Counted from the stretch's first letter, positions 1 to 13,385 are shown. The stretch: 64,000 nt of DNA from Callaeas wilsoni (GCA_013398955.1 VWPU01004868.1:1-64000); one strand, 5' to 3'. A program made the numbers and translations. The notes: generated by a model from the sequence alone, not told the origin.

Positions 1-780
1 AAAAAAAAAAAGACATTAGACTTAGATCACTCCCCTAGCGTGGGATTTTTCCCCATCATATGGTTTACTACAGCTTTGCCGTATCCGGCACCCAGGGTGG
101 TGGGCTTCTCATCGGCTCCTGTGCATAGAGGCCGCTCCTGTCAAAGGGAAGTGTTCTTCCTTAATCCACATAATTCTATCCTCTTCAGCTTCCTCCTCTG
201 AACTTCTCTGTGAACACTTACAAATTCGCCTAGGGGCAGCAGCTCATGCTCTGCTTAAGTGGTTTATTTTTCTTCCAACAGACCTAGATTTTCATGAGAT
301 TGTTAAAGTCAGTTTGGTTTCAATCAGGACTAATAACCTTCAAATAGCATTTTCTAAAAAATGCAGTTACTGACTCTTTAAAGCCATGTAAAGTTAGAAA
401 CATTTCTGCTTTCAATATGCATAGGATTTTTTATTATTCTCTTATTTCTGGAGGAAATGTGTATTAATTAATAATTTTAAAATAAAATTGGGATTTCTCT
501 GCAATAAATATCTGCAAAGAATTTTTAGGTTCTTGATTATGAAATATCTTTTTAGTTTTGATATTGTATTAATTTCCTGGCTTGGTGTCAGTTGGATGCA
601 TGCCAATGATAAAAATGCATTCTGTTTTTACTATCCACATAATTTTGCGCTTTATTTTGAATTTATGGCTCATTAATGAACCCAAGTATATAAAGTAAAT
701 AAAGCATTCCATAAAACAAGACAAAACCTAATTGCATAGAAAAGGAAGTGGTAATGTAAGACAATAAGAAATCATTCAAA
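1..780. other. Unassigned non-coding sequence
   Basis: The window opens with a short A run, then a locally GC-richer stretch to about position 240, then AT-rich DNA. The only open frame is a 62-codon frame rich in Phe, Leu and Tyr, as expected by chance in AT-rich DNA. No repeat family or splice-bounded exon was recognised. Confidence 0.5.
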
Positions 781-991
781 TTAAACTAATTCTACCAATG
801 ATTTAAAAAAATTAATACCACAAGGCTGTTCTACACTGTGTTTTCATTTTTTTAAACTAATTCTACCAATGATTTAAAAAAATTAATACCACAAGGCTGT
901 TCTACACTGTGTTTTCATTTTTTTAAACTAATTCTACCAATGATTTAAAAAAATTAATACCACAAGGCTGTTCTACACTGTGTTTTCATTT
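781..991. repeat. 71-bp minisatellite, three perfect copies
   Basis: Three head-to-tail copies of a 71-bp unit start at 781, 852 and 923, each opening with TTAAACTAATTCTACC. Read by eye, the three copies are identical, including the length of the internal A7 run. The third copy stops about two bases short, at the ATTT before AAAGAAATTAC. The unit is AT-rich with a small GC-richer core (CACAAGGCTGTTCTACACTG). No open frame runs through it. Identity between copies implies very recent expansion or active homogenisation, so copy number is likely variable between individuals. An assembly artefact is the main alternative. Confidence 0.95.
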
Positions 992-1173
992 AAAGAAATT
1001 ACATGCAACAGAACAGAATAACATTGCAATGAATGAGCATCTTTGCGTTTTGGGACAAAGAAACTGACTTCATGCTTTGTTTTGAAGAGCCGTTAGAAAT
1101 CTACTTTTTAAAATTCATATCCTCTACAATTCCCAGTGAGAACAGTTAATCTCCCATATAAAGTCCAGGGCAT

Positions 1174-1175
<2 letters not shown>

Positions 1176-1210
<35 letters not shown>
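1176..1210. repeat. Uninterrupted A35 homopolymer tract
   Basis: Thirty-five consecutive A residues lie between CATGC and GCCACAAAAG. No SINE body or processed-gene sequence was recognised upstream, so I do not call it a retroposon tail. An uninterrupted run of this length is expected to be length-unstable and to be error-prone in sequencing. Confidence 0.95.
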
Positions 1211-1211
<1 letters not shown>

Positions 1212-1944
1212 CCACAAAAGAAGAACTTAATTTACTTTGATTTATTCCTTTAACTTCAAATCAGTGCTGAGTTGTTGATGTGGATCAAACAATTTAAAAA
1301 TAGTATTGAGGTTTTAGTTGCACTGATATGGAGTTTTCCAAGACTCACGTACCACTGAGTACTTAACATCTCTCATCCATAAAACTGGAGTGTTAAAAAT
1401 TGAAATAAATATTGAAATCTGGAATGAGCGAAGACTGTAAACTGGCAAGCAGAATTGTCATATGAAACAGAGAAGGTCATTTATTATCTCCCTGCCACAG
1501 ATGACCCATCTGCACAATGAGGACACTAAACTAGCTCAGCACAGCTCTGCAAGGCTTTCCATTTATAAGCCTTTTCAAGGTCCCTAAGTATATGCTGATA
1601 AGGAAACTTCACTTCTAAGTCTTTAAGAGGCCAGCCTCTGAATATGCTAAGCAATAACCGAGCAATTGTGAATACTGCTATGTTTCTTAATAAAGAAAGA
1701 AATCTTTCTTCAAAGCGTGACTGTTTATGATTTATCACTCATCTTTAGAAACTGCTTGCATGTCCAGAAATTCAATTTAAGAAGCAACACTTTAAATGGC
1801 AGCTGTGGGAGCAGCAAGGGGGCTTTAAACTGACAAAACATCTATTTTCTTGGAAGTCATTAGAGTTAGATGTTTATATGCCTTTCACACGTCTAGCTGA
1901 AAATTCCTTTTGTTATTTTCCATCATTTTAAAAAAACTGGATGG
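1211..1944. other. Unassigned non-coding sequence
   Basis: AT-rich DNA. One 70-codon minus-strand frame is present but has no recognisable domain. No repeat family was identified. Confidence 0.45.
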
Positions 1945-2190
1945 GGAATTGAAGGACAGGATGTGTCCTGTTGGCCCAGAAGCCAAGTACTATGGGCCAG
2001 TGTGGGCTTCCAAGCAGGGGTTCAGAGATGCAGCGAGGCAGGAGTCAGAGCGAGGAATGAATTATTTATTAAATTTACAATACCATTTATATATTCTAGT
2101 TCCATAAAGCAATTGAACAGTGTTCACACTTCTCCTAGGGTGATTGGTCAAAATCTCAGACACCCACTTAGAAATGATTTTTCCTAATAT
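1945..2190 (-). mobile_element. Possible degraded LTR remnant
   Basis: A GC-richer block (about 1955-2060) is followed abruptly by AT-rich sequence containing ATTATTTATTAAATTT. On the minus strand that reads as an AATAAA-type signal followed by a GC-richer segment, an arrangement typical of the R-U5 side of an avian LTR. No terminal inverted dinucleotides, target duplication or retroviral coding sequence was found to confirm it. The boundaries are guesses. It could equally be unique sequence. This call is an inference from composition and layout only. Confidence 0.22.
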
Positions 2191-5100
2191 AATGCACACA
2201 AGGTCAGAAGATACCAGATATGAATGCTATTTACAAAAACCCTATCTATTGTTTACATAGCTTACACAGCAAAGGAAAAGTTCTCACAGAATGAATGCAA
2301 GAAGAGAAAATTTCCCTGCTAACAGCGTTTCAGCATCCACAGGCCAGCTGGCACAGTCTAGCATTGAGGAAAGTAGTGGCTGAAGTAAAAGGGAGTAAGA
2401 TCAGCTTATGCAAGACTCCTCTGTAGGAGTCTGTTCCTCTTGGGAATGAAGGCCATTTTAAAAGCTGGAGAATTCACAGCAGTGACACAGATGGCCAAAT
2501 AAATTTAAAGTTTTTCCAAAATTTTATGCAGATTTAAGGAGCTATTAATGCTTGCCTTAAGTCATCTTTTGCCCTTTAAATCTGATCCTTTGCTCAAGTT
2601 AAGCATATTTAAATTGCCACCTCCCAAAATCCCTCCTCAAAAGTGTTCTAATAACTCTCAGGATAACCTCTGATGGTACACACTGCGGTAGAGAATGGGC
2701 AATTCACCAGTGACCTACAGGCACACAAAGAGAAGAAGCAAGGAGAGAACAATTTAAAAAATAATTAGGTTTGCATTCTCTTCTCTCATCTTGCTCTTAC
2801 AGAATCAAATTTGAGGAAAAGGGCTTCATCTTGATCTACTATAAATACCTTTATCCCTCCAGAGAGGGCATCTGAAAGCTCTGTAAGGACAGAATTGTGT
2901 TTTCCAAAATTACCGTCTCTTTACAAACAAAACATCTAAATAGCAGTTGTTTGTGAGGTTTTTTTAATACATTGTTCTTAGTGTAAAAAAGCCCCAAATG
3001 AAAACATCCAAACAAGCAAAAACAAACAAGCAACTAAAACTCAAATCAAATACTCCACTAAATACATATAATTTGCTTAATTGTGGAGACAAAGGGGATG
3101 GAAACAGAAGATGAAATAAGAGGGGAAAGGAAAATATGAGAGATGAGTTAACTTTCAGAAACCAAGCTGATTAAAACCCTGGACAAAACACTGTATTTAG
3201 AATTTGCTAATTTTGCCCTTATTCAGGGGCAGCAGAGTTATGCCTGCACTTCAAGAAGCTTCAGAAGATCATTTTGTTTAATAAGCTCAAAGATCCGAGA
3301 AAAACATTTGCTGGGAAAAATACCAGAGAAGCTTGGCTTTCAAAGTGATTCAAACACAGCTTTTTACTACAAAGGGTCTTTTCAATTAAGATGCTAGGAA
3401 TCAGAGGAGGATAAGATGTAAGGTAATGAGGACAGGCATGACACGGCAGCCTTAGGGCTCCGTGGGATTTTCCTTCAACATTCGATTCAGCCCCTTGGAG
3501 AAACCTGCAGTGAATCTGATTGCTTCCTTCTCTTCCCCTATGCCTCAGCTTTCAGGTCTTGTGTGCTCTATCATATCTTTGCATCTATTGTGCACACACC
3601 AGCACAATTATCAAGCTTTTGTTTCCAGGAGTTCTCCATTTTATTCTTTAACAAAATAAAATAACTTTAATAACATGAGGCCAGGCCGGTTTTCTAGTCA
3701 CTAGGAGATTAAATGAGGAAGGGAGAGATCATCTCGAAGTCTGTATGTTGGAAACATCAAGTAATGACCTTTATTACTAATGACCTAGGCCCTCCAGCAA
3801 TGAACCTAGACAACACTGATTAAGAGAGAAGCCTGCTGCTTTTTACAGGCATATAAAATAAAAAGGAGTCTTTGTGTTAATACAAAAGAGTATGACACAG
3901 AAGGAAATGTAAAAATGAATGAGCTATAAAAAGAAGGGATTTTTCCTCCTCTTTGGAAGACAATAAGAAATTAATCTAGAGATATAAAAGCTTGAATCAT
4001 AGTTTCATACACCATTGCAGAAGTAGATCTTTAAAAGGTAATGTTAACTAAATCCTTTGCTGCAGAGTTGCAGAAAATAGATAGTAACTTCTTTCCAGGT
4101 GTGGTATAGAATAGCAACTTATTCTTAAAAAAAAATCTACTGGCTCCTTTAGGGTAAATAACTCATCCTAAGGAGGTTTTTGCATCATATGTTCATTATT
4201 TTAAAAAAAAAAAGTGTTGGAAATCCTATCTATATGTACTAAGAATGTAGCTAAACCTTCCAAAAGGCCCATCTTGCTTTTGTTATGTGAATACCAAGTC
4301 CTTAGACTGGAAGAAAGTTTTGACTAGTGACAGGACACAACTGATTGTTACAAGACAACTGCTCTGGGAATATATCTTCCATGGAAAATGGTCTCATCTA
4401 ATCTATGCCATTCCCAGCTCCACACTATAGGAGCACTAATAACACATAAATCTTTTTATTATTAAACAGTTACAGCTCAATGCCATCATTAAAAGCCTGA
4501 GCATTCATGTTCACCTTTATGACAGGCACCAGCTGCAGCAAGGGAAATTCAAAGAGCATGTTACAAAATAACCAAAATTGTGGGGAAAGATGACAGAAGA
4601 AAATTAAGGCTGCAAACAGCAGGGAAACTCCAGAAAGATAAAGTGGATGACAAGTGACAGCTAACATCAGAAGGAAAGAGTACTTACTTGTCCAAGACAA
4701 TTTGGGGTTTACCAGTTGATAAGGAAGAACACAAACTCCTCAGCAGCATCATCTGGCTACTTCTAATGCTATGGCTACATGAAACTTATTAGAGCCCAGG
4801 TGACACTAAATTATGAAAACCTTCTTCTTTATTTTATTTGCAATGCAATCAAAATATTTAGTGGTCTTTTTAGGCAAAGAGGGGACCCTCACTCTTACCA
4901 CAAGCAAAGGGATTTCAGCCTGGAAGTTTAGCTTAAATTATTGCAAACCAGCTTGGTTCTACAGCTAGTCTGACATCTTTCATGAACAACTATTTTTCAC
5001 TCCAAAATTGCCACTCATGAAAACTGAATGAGCTCATGAGTGTGGGATGACTTGCATTATATACTATGCTTGGCTTAAAAGATTCATTTTAACTTTTTTT

Positions 5101-8100
5101 TTAATATTCAACACAAAATTTTACTTGGATATTTAAGCTATCTACAGTCTATAAAAATTTGATAACTTGAAAAAGAAAATATTTCACTTCAATTTCAAAA
5201 TAATAATTTTAGATGCATCTATCCAGAATAATTTATGTAGTCTGCTACTCCAAAACTTTCAGCACTTGCTAGCTTTCCTATCCATTATGCCACAGCCTTC
5301 AGAATAGCATGTAGAGCAGCCAAGTGTCAGCCTGAGTGCAGAGCTCTGGTAAAAGGGGCCAGGAAATCTCAAGGAGCTCACAGCTGTGGTGGCAGAAAAC
5401 ACCGATGTGCCAAAGGGAGAAATGAATTGAAGTACAAAGTCTCTGCAAGTTTAAACTCTCAAGAGAGAATATAAAGTAATCAGAGCAGAGCAAGTTCTGC
5501 TGAAATACTCAGCCTTTCCTTGTCAGACTGCTATTCTGAACAAACACCACCCAGATTAGAAAACAGTGTTATCATTCACCTCTTACTACCATCCCAAGCA
5601 CAGCTGTGCCTCTGAATTTCCTGGATGGGATCATCTTTTTTCAAATACAGTGATGCTACTTGACAGATGCCAACGTATCTGCCTTCTGGCCAAGGTAAAA
5701 TCAGTAGTTTACAGACTCCTGCGAGTTTTGTTCCATTAGGGAGTCAATCCAGTCTCTCACATAGCTGTAAATATCCTGCTCTTTTCAATGATCTCTTGAT
5801 GATGTACAAACACCTGCTGAGCTCAGTGGTGACCCAAACTCAGGCTGTGTGCTTCAGCTGGGTCTGCAGGACAGGGCTTGGGGTGCACATTCCCTCAGCT
5901 GAGAACTGGCTCATCTTCAAAGGTATTCACAGCAGGATTCCAACAGCTTCTACCGAATATCCAGGGCAGACAACTTCTTCAAAATACAGTTTCTTGCAAA
6001 AACAAAACAAAACAAAAAAACGCATGTTAAGATGTACCCAATTAACCAGACCAATGCAGCATGACAAGGGCTACTCCAGACTGACTGCACAACTTTGGGC
6101 TACTATAATTTCTGTGGTCAGGCTAGTTTGTTTTTCATCTGGGATAGTTCAAACAAGTTGGAAAATAACTTCTAAAGAAAAAAAAAAATACAGATCTTAA
6201 GCATTTTGTTTCCAATTGCAAACAATTATTTGAGCTAATGGCCAATTGAAATCAATGACATTTGCTGATAATTACTAGTACTTACAGCTGTAAAAGTCTA
6301 ATTTCACAGATATTTTAAAGGATTTTTTTCAAACTATTAAGACAGATTGATGTACATGAACCACAAATTTGACTGTAAAAGCCTTTATTTTAAGCAATGG
6401 CATCCAACACTGCATTAAAAAGCAGAAATTCCTAGAGCAATAAAATATTATAATTCAGTTTAAATAAGGTTTCTACTCAGCTTTTACCCATTCCCACAAA
6501 ATGCTAGGACAGCATAGATTTTCTTTATTTTGTAGATGCAATTTCGATGTGTGCCTGAGTTAATATCTATCTCTCCAAAAGCATTGGGACTGGGAACAAT
6601 TCTAATTTTTGTATATATTAAGAAACTAGAAGTAAGCATGGCCAGTTACACAGATGTATTCATAACTGAAAAATTGAGAAAAATGTAAACATATGCCAAA
6701 AATCAAAGAAATGAAACTCCTAAAAATCTTGTCTTCCATCTTAGATAGTTTTACTGTACTAAAGCAATATTCTTGGACATGATAATTTCTGACAAAAATG
6801 CAAGAGTTCCAGTACAGGACAGCATCTTGGCTGGACTAATAACAGTAGTTTAGAAACACCAAATCTAACAGCATTAGATTAGAAACTCCTACATCTTCCT
6901 CACAGAACAGCTCCAAAAACAGAGGACATGATTCAGTCTCTCCACACTTCTGTGCCATTTCGCAGGTGTGTCTCTTTCAAGATATTTTGCTAATAAAACA
7001 AACAAAAAAAAAAGACAACTCCTTTGTTTTACTGACAAAGAATTTTAAGAGCACTATTGGAAGAGTAATATCATCTAGAACTTACTTCTGCTGTTGCATC
7101 CTAATGAACATTTCTCATAAAACCAAAAGGGTGCTGTTGATCTCCTCTGGGATAAATCATAAGATCTCTGTCCACTCTTCCTGAAAATTTCACCAATTTT
7201 TTCCTAAGCTTACTGACTGCAGCAATGTTATTGGGTGCAGCTCCCACTAATCATTTGAAATTTGCTGGTGTGTGATGTATGCAACTTAAAATGAACTACT
7301 AGATATTCTTTTGTAGATGTGTGCATTGTACTGTAAGATTATTAGTGTCTAGCAACCTAACTAGAAAACATCTGTTAAGTTCTAATTAAAAGTCATTTTA
7401 GCCTAGTTTTCACTCCAGGTAGGAGGGAAGCACGTTGCACAAAAACTGTTGTTTTACAACTGTCATAACTCAGCAGCGGTAACACTACTCAATTTATAGG
7501 TTATAACCAAAAGACTATAACACGGCACCAGGACCCCATAAGATATGTCACAGGCACACAGAAATTGTGGTGCTTGTCCCAAGCAGTTTACAATCCAGCT
7601 GTTAGAAATTCAACCCACACAGAGTAAGACAGCATGGGAAAACAGCTCATAGCAACAGAGAACACTGCATAACACCTAACCTCAGCTAACTAAACTGCAA
7701 TTCCTATTCAACGGGCAAAGCTCTTCAAATGCTACTGCTAGTAAAAACGAAATCCTGTCCTAGGGACAGCCTTCATAAGGAATGTTTTGTTGATTCTCAG
7801 CATTGCAGTACCCAAGCATATTATTCATTTTGCTTTATTTATTGGAAACTGTGGCAATTTTGCACAACTAATCATCAATGCATGTACGTCAGTATATAAG
7901 TACATGGTAAGAAAGAAAGCATCCTTTTATAACTGAAAAGACTATTTTCTCTTCGTTGTCTTTTTTGTATTTCATGGTCACTAGCAAACCCCCAAATTAG
8001 TGGCATGCAGCTGGTCTAGGTGCTGGCAGGATTTTTTTTTCCCCAATCAAATGGAAGGTTCATGGTTCCTTTTTATACAAACACGAAGTTCACTAGATGG

Positions 8101-11100
8101 GTGAAAACAATAGTAATGGATTTGGCAATGGTTTGGTAAGAAATCATCATTTCATTCTTTCTATAATAACCTGAGTAATCTCTTACTGACACCTAGCATT
8201 TTTCCTTGCCTCTCACCTTTCTAAAGACAGTTTGGAAAATGCATTAAAATTGAGGTCAAAAACCGACAAACTGAGCTTCTGCAAACCTGCGCCAAGCACA
8301 GGCATTTGGTCACACATCAGCTTCCCAGCTGTGTTACCAGTTTTTCAGGGAGGCTACGACCTTCCTCAAAAGGTTACACAATATTTCACAACCCTTTCTC
8401 GTCTTCATCTAGGCACCTGTACGGCTTTTGGAAGGAAGACATTTTTTCTTGGTGGGATCAATGATGATAACCATCTACATGGCAAATCTTCTGCCTGTGC
8501 CGGAGCAGCAGGCAGGAGACCCTGACAGTTTCATAATTAGAGTGAAAGCACTAACAAGCTTCCTGGAGAGCAGTCCAGGAGAAGCCTGGCAGCATTGAGA
8601 AAAGTTCATTTTGCAACAGAAAAAGCTTCCAAGTTAAAAAATTCCCTGCTTCCACATACCAAAATCCTATCCAAGGTGGTCAGTATTCAAATCACACTAA
8701 TCAAATCTGCTGTTTCTCTCCTGAGTACAGATTAGCAAGACTCTGCTCTGCCATATTATTCATTTATTTGGGAGATGTAACCATGCCTAGAAAACAAGAA
8801 CTACTTGATTCTTTTTCTATAGACTGTACTGCGTGCTGTATATAATGCTGCATAAATCCTCCAAGGAAAACAGTAAAATAATACATAAATTGATTTTCTT
8901 TCTGAGCAAAACCATATTAACCAAGAATACACAGAAAGAAGCAAAAACTGAAAGTCCTGTAAGAATCAGAGCATGCAGGTAACAGCTTGTGCGTTCTTAC
9001 AGATCAAATGATTCTGGGTTCAGACCTACTGAAATTTAAATAAATACCACACTCCTTTTAATCAAGATCTTCAAGGATGCAAATAATTTTGATTTAAAAT
9101 TATGGCTTTACATGTCAGAACAGATCATTTTAGAACAAGTTCTTCCTTCTCCTAGTAGAAATTCATATCACCTTCACCAATTCAGAGGCTACTCTTTAGG
9201 TTACACCCTTCCTTACTGGTATAGGAACTTGGTCCTGTGCCCTGCCTCTCAGTCACGTCAGACTCTTAGTCAAGTCAACAGGAGCAGATGGAAGCAAAAG
9301 TACTATTTCTTGGGCAGAGAACTCAAAAATATTTGGATTCTCTTCTTTCAATTGAAAACTTTCTTCTGTCACTCTCATATCCCCATCAATCATCTCACCA
9401 GTCATTAACTTCCTGCAAACAAATCATCACTCCTTAGAGTGGCATAACTTGATGGGAACTGTAAGGAAAAGCAGCACATGCTATTGTATTATTAACACCT
9501 CTTACTCAAATCTCAGTAGAAACCACAAGTATAATATCAACTACAAAAACTTTGAGTCTGTTTTCAGTGGAGATTCAGGAACAGTCTGTCCTTAGGACTT
9601 CCAGCTTCTTTCAAATGCTTCACACATTGTTATCCAAATGTCTTGTTTGAACTGCTTTTTAATTTTTGTCTGAAACATTTATCTTTTCATGAGATTGAGA
9701 AGCCAAATGCTATCAGTAAAAGTCTGCTCTGATTTTTAATTTTGCTCATTATAAAAATGAAAGGCAACAATTCAAATTTTTTAGACTTTTTTCAATTTTT
9801 ATGCAAAGTAGTTGGCTTTCCACTATCAAAAAATGCAAATATAACTTGACTTTCTCTTTTCTGATGCTTTGCCATAAGTTTCTCAGAAAAATAAACAATG
9901 TCATTACTTTCTAGTACAGTTCACTTCTTGTTCTTTAGAAAGAACTGATCTATTTCTGTAGCCAATTTTGAATAACTGGCAGAGATGCTTCATCAGTTCA
10001 CTTTTGCTACAAAAATTTTCAGGGAAAATAGACCTAACACAACTCAGTACATTTTTAATGATAATATTCCCTCACAGACTTTATTTGTATCAAACAGAAA
10101 TGCTGCTACAGAGATGGCTTCCATTTCTATTCTGTCAAACAAATGAGGAAACAATGAATATTCATGTTTCCTTCAGCTCATCAACAATCCAAACACGGAC
10201 TGCATCTCTGTGCCAAGATGAAACACAGTGAATCATTATGTGGTTGAAGAGTAATAAGGAATGGGAATGGGGGAAGGATGTTGTATTTATTTCATGCCCT
10301 GGATTTAAGAGCAGATGGATCATAATATAGCCCATTAATAACAACACTACAGTTTTAGATTCAGATCTCGCAGATTCCATGTCACAGAAACTATATTCAT
10401 GTCATTCTCACTTCCAAGCACTAACTATTATTTTACAGAGATGGAACAAGACAGTCCCAGATTTGCATATGAGATGTGGCCAAGAGTTTTAAAATGTTTC
10501 AAATTATGTAAAGAAAGAAACAGAATCATTACATCTTAGAGGGACAAGTAAGAAAGGTTGAACACTAGCAAAAAAACATGCAGCTAAAAACAGTTGAGCA
10601 GCTTCCTGTTAAGAGACTTTCAAGTGAGACAAGCTTACAGTCTAAAAGCTCCTTTAAAAAATGACCACACAATGATGCATCCAGAATATGCCTTCATGTT
10701 GGAAGACGTCTTGGCACCACATATCAACTAAAGCACAAAGGTGGCTGTCATTTACAACGAACGTTGAACTTGAAGGTACTAAAAAGCCGTGGACAAGGTG
10801 TTCTCAGGCACGTGGAACAAGGACGCTGACTAATCTCCACCCTCCAGAAGTGAAGGAAAGATGATTATAGGAGACTATTGCTTCCATAGATGTCTCTCCC
10901 TGAGTTCTCCACACCTTTGCTTTTTCCCATTGCCTCACTTGAAAAAATTTTTCTTCTGCCCTACAGGTCTTTGCCAGGTTTATTTTGTAACAACATGTCT
11001 ATGAAAAAATCACAGATAATTGCCCAGCCTTCATCATCACCTTCATATGTTCACTTTTGTCTCCTCATTATATATGTTTTCTACTCCCAGCACAAGAATC

Positions 11101-12056
11101 TGAAGTGGAGATGAGTCAGTATTTCTAATCTCTCCTTTTTTTTCTCTTTACTGTAAAACTACTATCTGAACTGATTTTACCCTACAACGGACTTTACCCA
11201 GTGTCATGCAGATAGAGGAGACAGACTGAAGCATTCTAACTCATGCTTCTGTACTCTGTCTTATCTCTTCACAGGTGGAATCCTGGCATCAGAAGTGCTT
11301 AAGCTGCCCTGCTGGATGCTTATGTAATATGTAGTCAAAGCCAGCAAAGTGCAACAAGGCTGAATTATCTTAAATAGGAAAAAAACCCCTCAAAATTCTA
11401 TCTTGCACCCTGCAACCAGAAACAAAAATATCAATGAAAATTTTGAGCTAGGAAACTATAATTTACATTTTGAACATGTGTATAGCACTTCTGCCTGCAA
11501 ATCCACAGACCATTATGACAGCAGACTCAATTCTTTACATGGAAAGAACAAGAGAAAAACAAGTATTCTAAAGCTCAGTGACCAAGGACATAGCTTTATT
11601 CTACTATAGGTTTATTCTATTCTATACCTACTACATTAGGGCATGTTTTAATGAACAGGCAGCCATAAAACAGCGCTGTTTTTCTATGGAAGCGTTTTAG
11701 TATTAACAATAAATACAGTACACACTTTAAATGCAGAAATACAGCCAATGTGCAAAGAATTTGTCTCAATTATAAACATGGCCACCTGTTTACTGTCTCT
11801 AATTCTAAACTATGAATCAGTTGGAAAAGAGGAATTAATTGGCAAAAACTTTCTGAGATGTCAGATATTTGGCTTGTATGAAGCTAGTGCTACCTAAACT
11901 GGAGAGAATCCACCCTCTCTCCTCCTGTTGCACTGGAAATAGGTACCAGAGAAGTCACATACCTTTACACTCTTGGCACAGTGAGTCATTATAACATTTA
12001 TCATAGAAGAAAATAGGCCATAAAGTGCAGTAACTGGTTGGGAAGAAGCCATTTCT
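2191..12056. other. Unassigned non-coding sequence, about 9.9 kb
   Basis: No repeat family, RNA gene or convincing exon was recognised. The longest frame is 177 codons at 5667-6200 on the plus strand. It ends in a Lys-rich tail from an A-rich stretch and has no domain-like pattern, so I do not call it a gene. An (AAAAC)n-like short repeat lies at about 5998-6020. All other frames are below 100 codons and are compatible with chance. Confidence 0.45.
5998..6020. repeat. (AAAAC)n simple repeat
   Basis: A short run of AAAAC units degenerates into an A7 run. It is a simple-sequence tract with no further function visible. Confidence 0.7.
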
Positions 12057-12252
12057 TAGAATCATAGAATGGTTTGTATTGGAAGAGAGCTTAAAAATCA
12101 TTTGGTTCCACTCCCACCCTGCCATGGCCAGGGACATCTTTCACAAGACGAGGTTGCTCAGGGCCCTATCCAGCCTTGCCTCGGACACTTCCAGTCATGG
12201 GACATCCACAGCTGTCCTGAACAATCTGTTCCAGTGCCTCATCATTCTCAAG
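12057..12252 (-). mobile_element. CR1 LINE 3' tail, 5'-truncated
   Basis: The plus strand starts with GAATCATAGAATGGTTTG, which read in reverse is the CR1 3' end with its octamer microsatellite (ATTCTATG followed by ATTCTAAG). The rest matches the conserved reverse complement of the avian CR1 3' end: the CCACCCTGCCATGG block near 12117, the TTGCTCAGGGCCC block near 12150, and the TCCAGTGCCTCATCATTCTC block near 12231. CR1 is the dominant LINE of birds and inserts mostly as short 5'-truncated copies, as here. Two overlapping open frames cross this element on the plus strand; they are antisense to the LINE and are not genes. At its truncated end the element runs into an A24 tract. Confidence 0.93.
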
Positions 12253-12276
12253 AAAAAAAAAAAAAAAAAAAAAAAA
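12253..12276. repeat. A24 tract at the truncated end of a CR1
   Basis: Twenty-four A residues follow ATTCTCAAG directly and grade into GAAGAAAG. The tract sits at the internal, truncated end of the minus-strand CR1, not at its 3' end. It probably grew from the A-rich CACAGTAAAGAA-like segment that normally follows this point in CR1. Confidence 0.9.
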
Positions 12277-13385
12277 GAAGAAAGTCAAGGTTCAGCACAA
12301 GGACCCAGTAAGAGACTGCAGAGCGCTCAGCTCTGGAGCCAGCCATGCTCCACTGTTGCCTTACAGGTCCTGATTCAGAAAAGACCCATTCATGAGCCTA
12401 ATTCTACCTGCTCAGATTAGATTTGCTGATTTCTCTAGCACAAGTCACAGCATAGGAAATTAAACACTCATAAGTATGTTTCATAGCTATCAAGAGCACT
12501 GGATAGTCCATAATTATTACCTTGCAGTGTTCCATTAAACACATATTTGTAATATACAAATGCAAATAAGCATATCTGCCTGTAGAGTGACAGATCAGTT
12601 GTGTTGATATTAGTACCATCTTTTCCCTTATTTTAGGTCATTTTCAAACCATTAGAGAATCAGTTCTTGGCTGTAAAAATATTTTCCAACAATGAGATTC
12701 AAAAGTCATACAGATTTGAAACAAAAAAAATACTAATTCTTAAATTTTCTCAGGATCCACCTGAAATAAACAGATTTTTTTTTTTTGGTCATTGCCTTAA
12801 ATTAATGTTTCATTCTAGTCCTGCCTATGTTGTACTACTGCACTGCACTGCAGCCAAATGAAAGCACTTTTTAAATTTCTCATCTTTGAGAAATGTGACT
12901 ACAATCACTTGCTTAACAAGTTACTCATGGAAATTAACAGAGATTTCCTTAGGATGAAGTTATCATTGCTTTATAGTACTTTGCCTGATGGCTGCTAATT
13001 TTCATCAGAATGGTCCTGCAAGAGAAGGGACATTTAAGCAATATCTTCTTTGCAGGTTGCAGTTACTGAAAGTATATAAAAAGTACAGCGATGGTGAATC
13101 TGACAGGCAGGATGCAATAACCATAGACACTAATTAGTACTCCATTGACTTTGTTTTCCAAATAAAGCAAGAGAGCTTTATACACATCCCACTTTCTTGT
13201 CCTCCTCTTTGCTTATTCCCTTAAACTGCAGAATTATCTCTCTGACCAATCTCAATTCACTCCATGTAGCTATAAGACAGAGAATCAAACTCAGGCTAAA
13301 GCTGGTGCTTTTCCTGCTGCCTCTCTGGGAGGTTTTTAATTCATTTTTACTGAGACAAGTGGGTTTGTTACTCCCATTGTATAGA
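12277..13385. other. Unassigned non-coding sequence
   Basis: A short GC-richer segment follows the A-tract to about 12420, then AT-rich DNA with a T-run near 12776-12787. The frames are short (64-71 codons) and show no recognisable domain. Confidence 0.45.

Noticed and set aside
5667..6200. 177-codon plus-strand open frame, the longest in the window
   Set aside because: It has no recognisable domain, and its end runs through A-rich simple sequence giving Lys runs. It looks like a chance frame.
12079..12420. 113-codon plus-strand frame containing a long Lys run
   Set aside because: It is antisense to the CR1 tail and crosses the A24 tract, so it is an artefact of the repeat.
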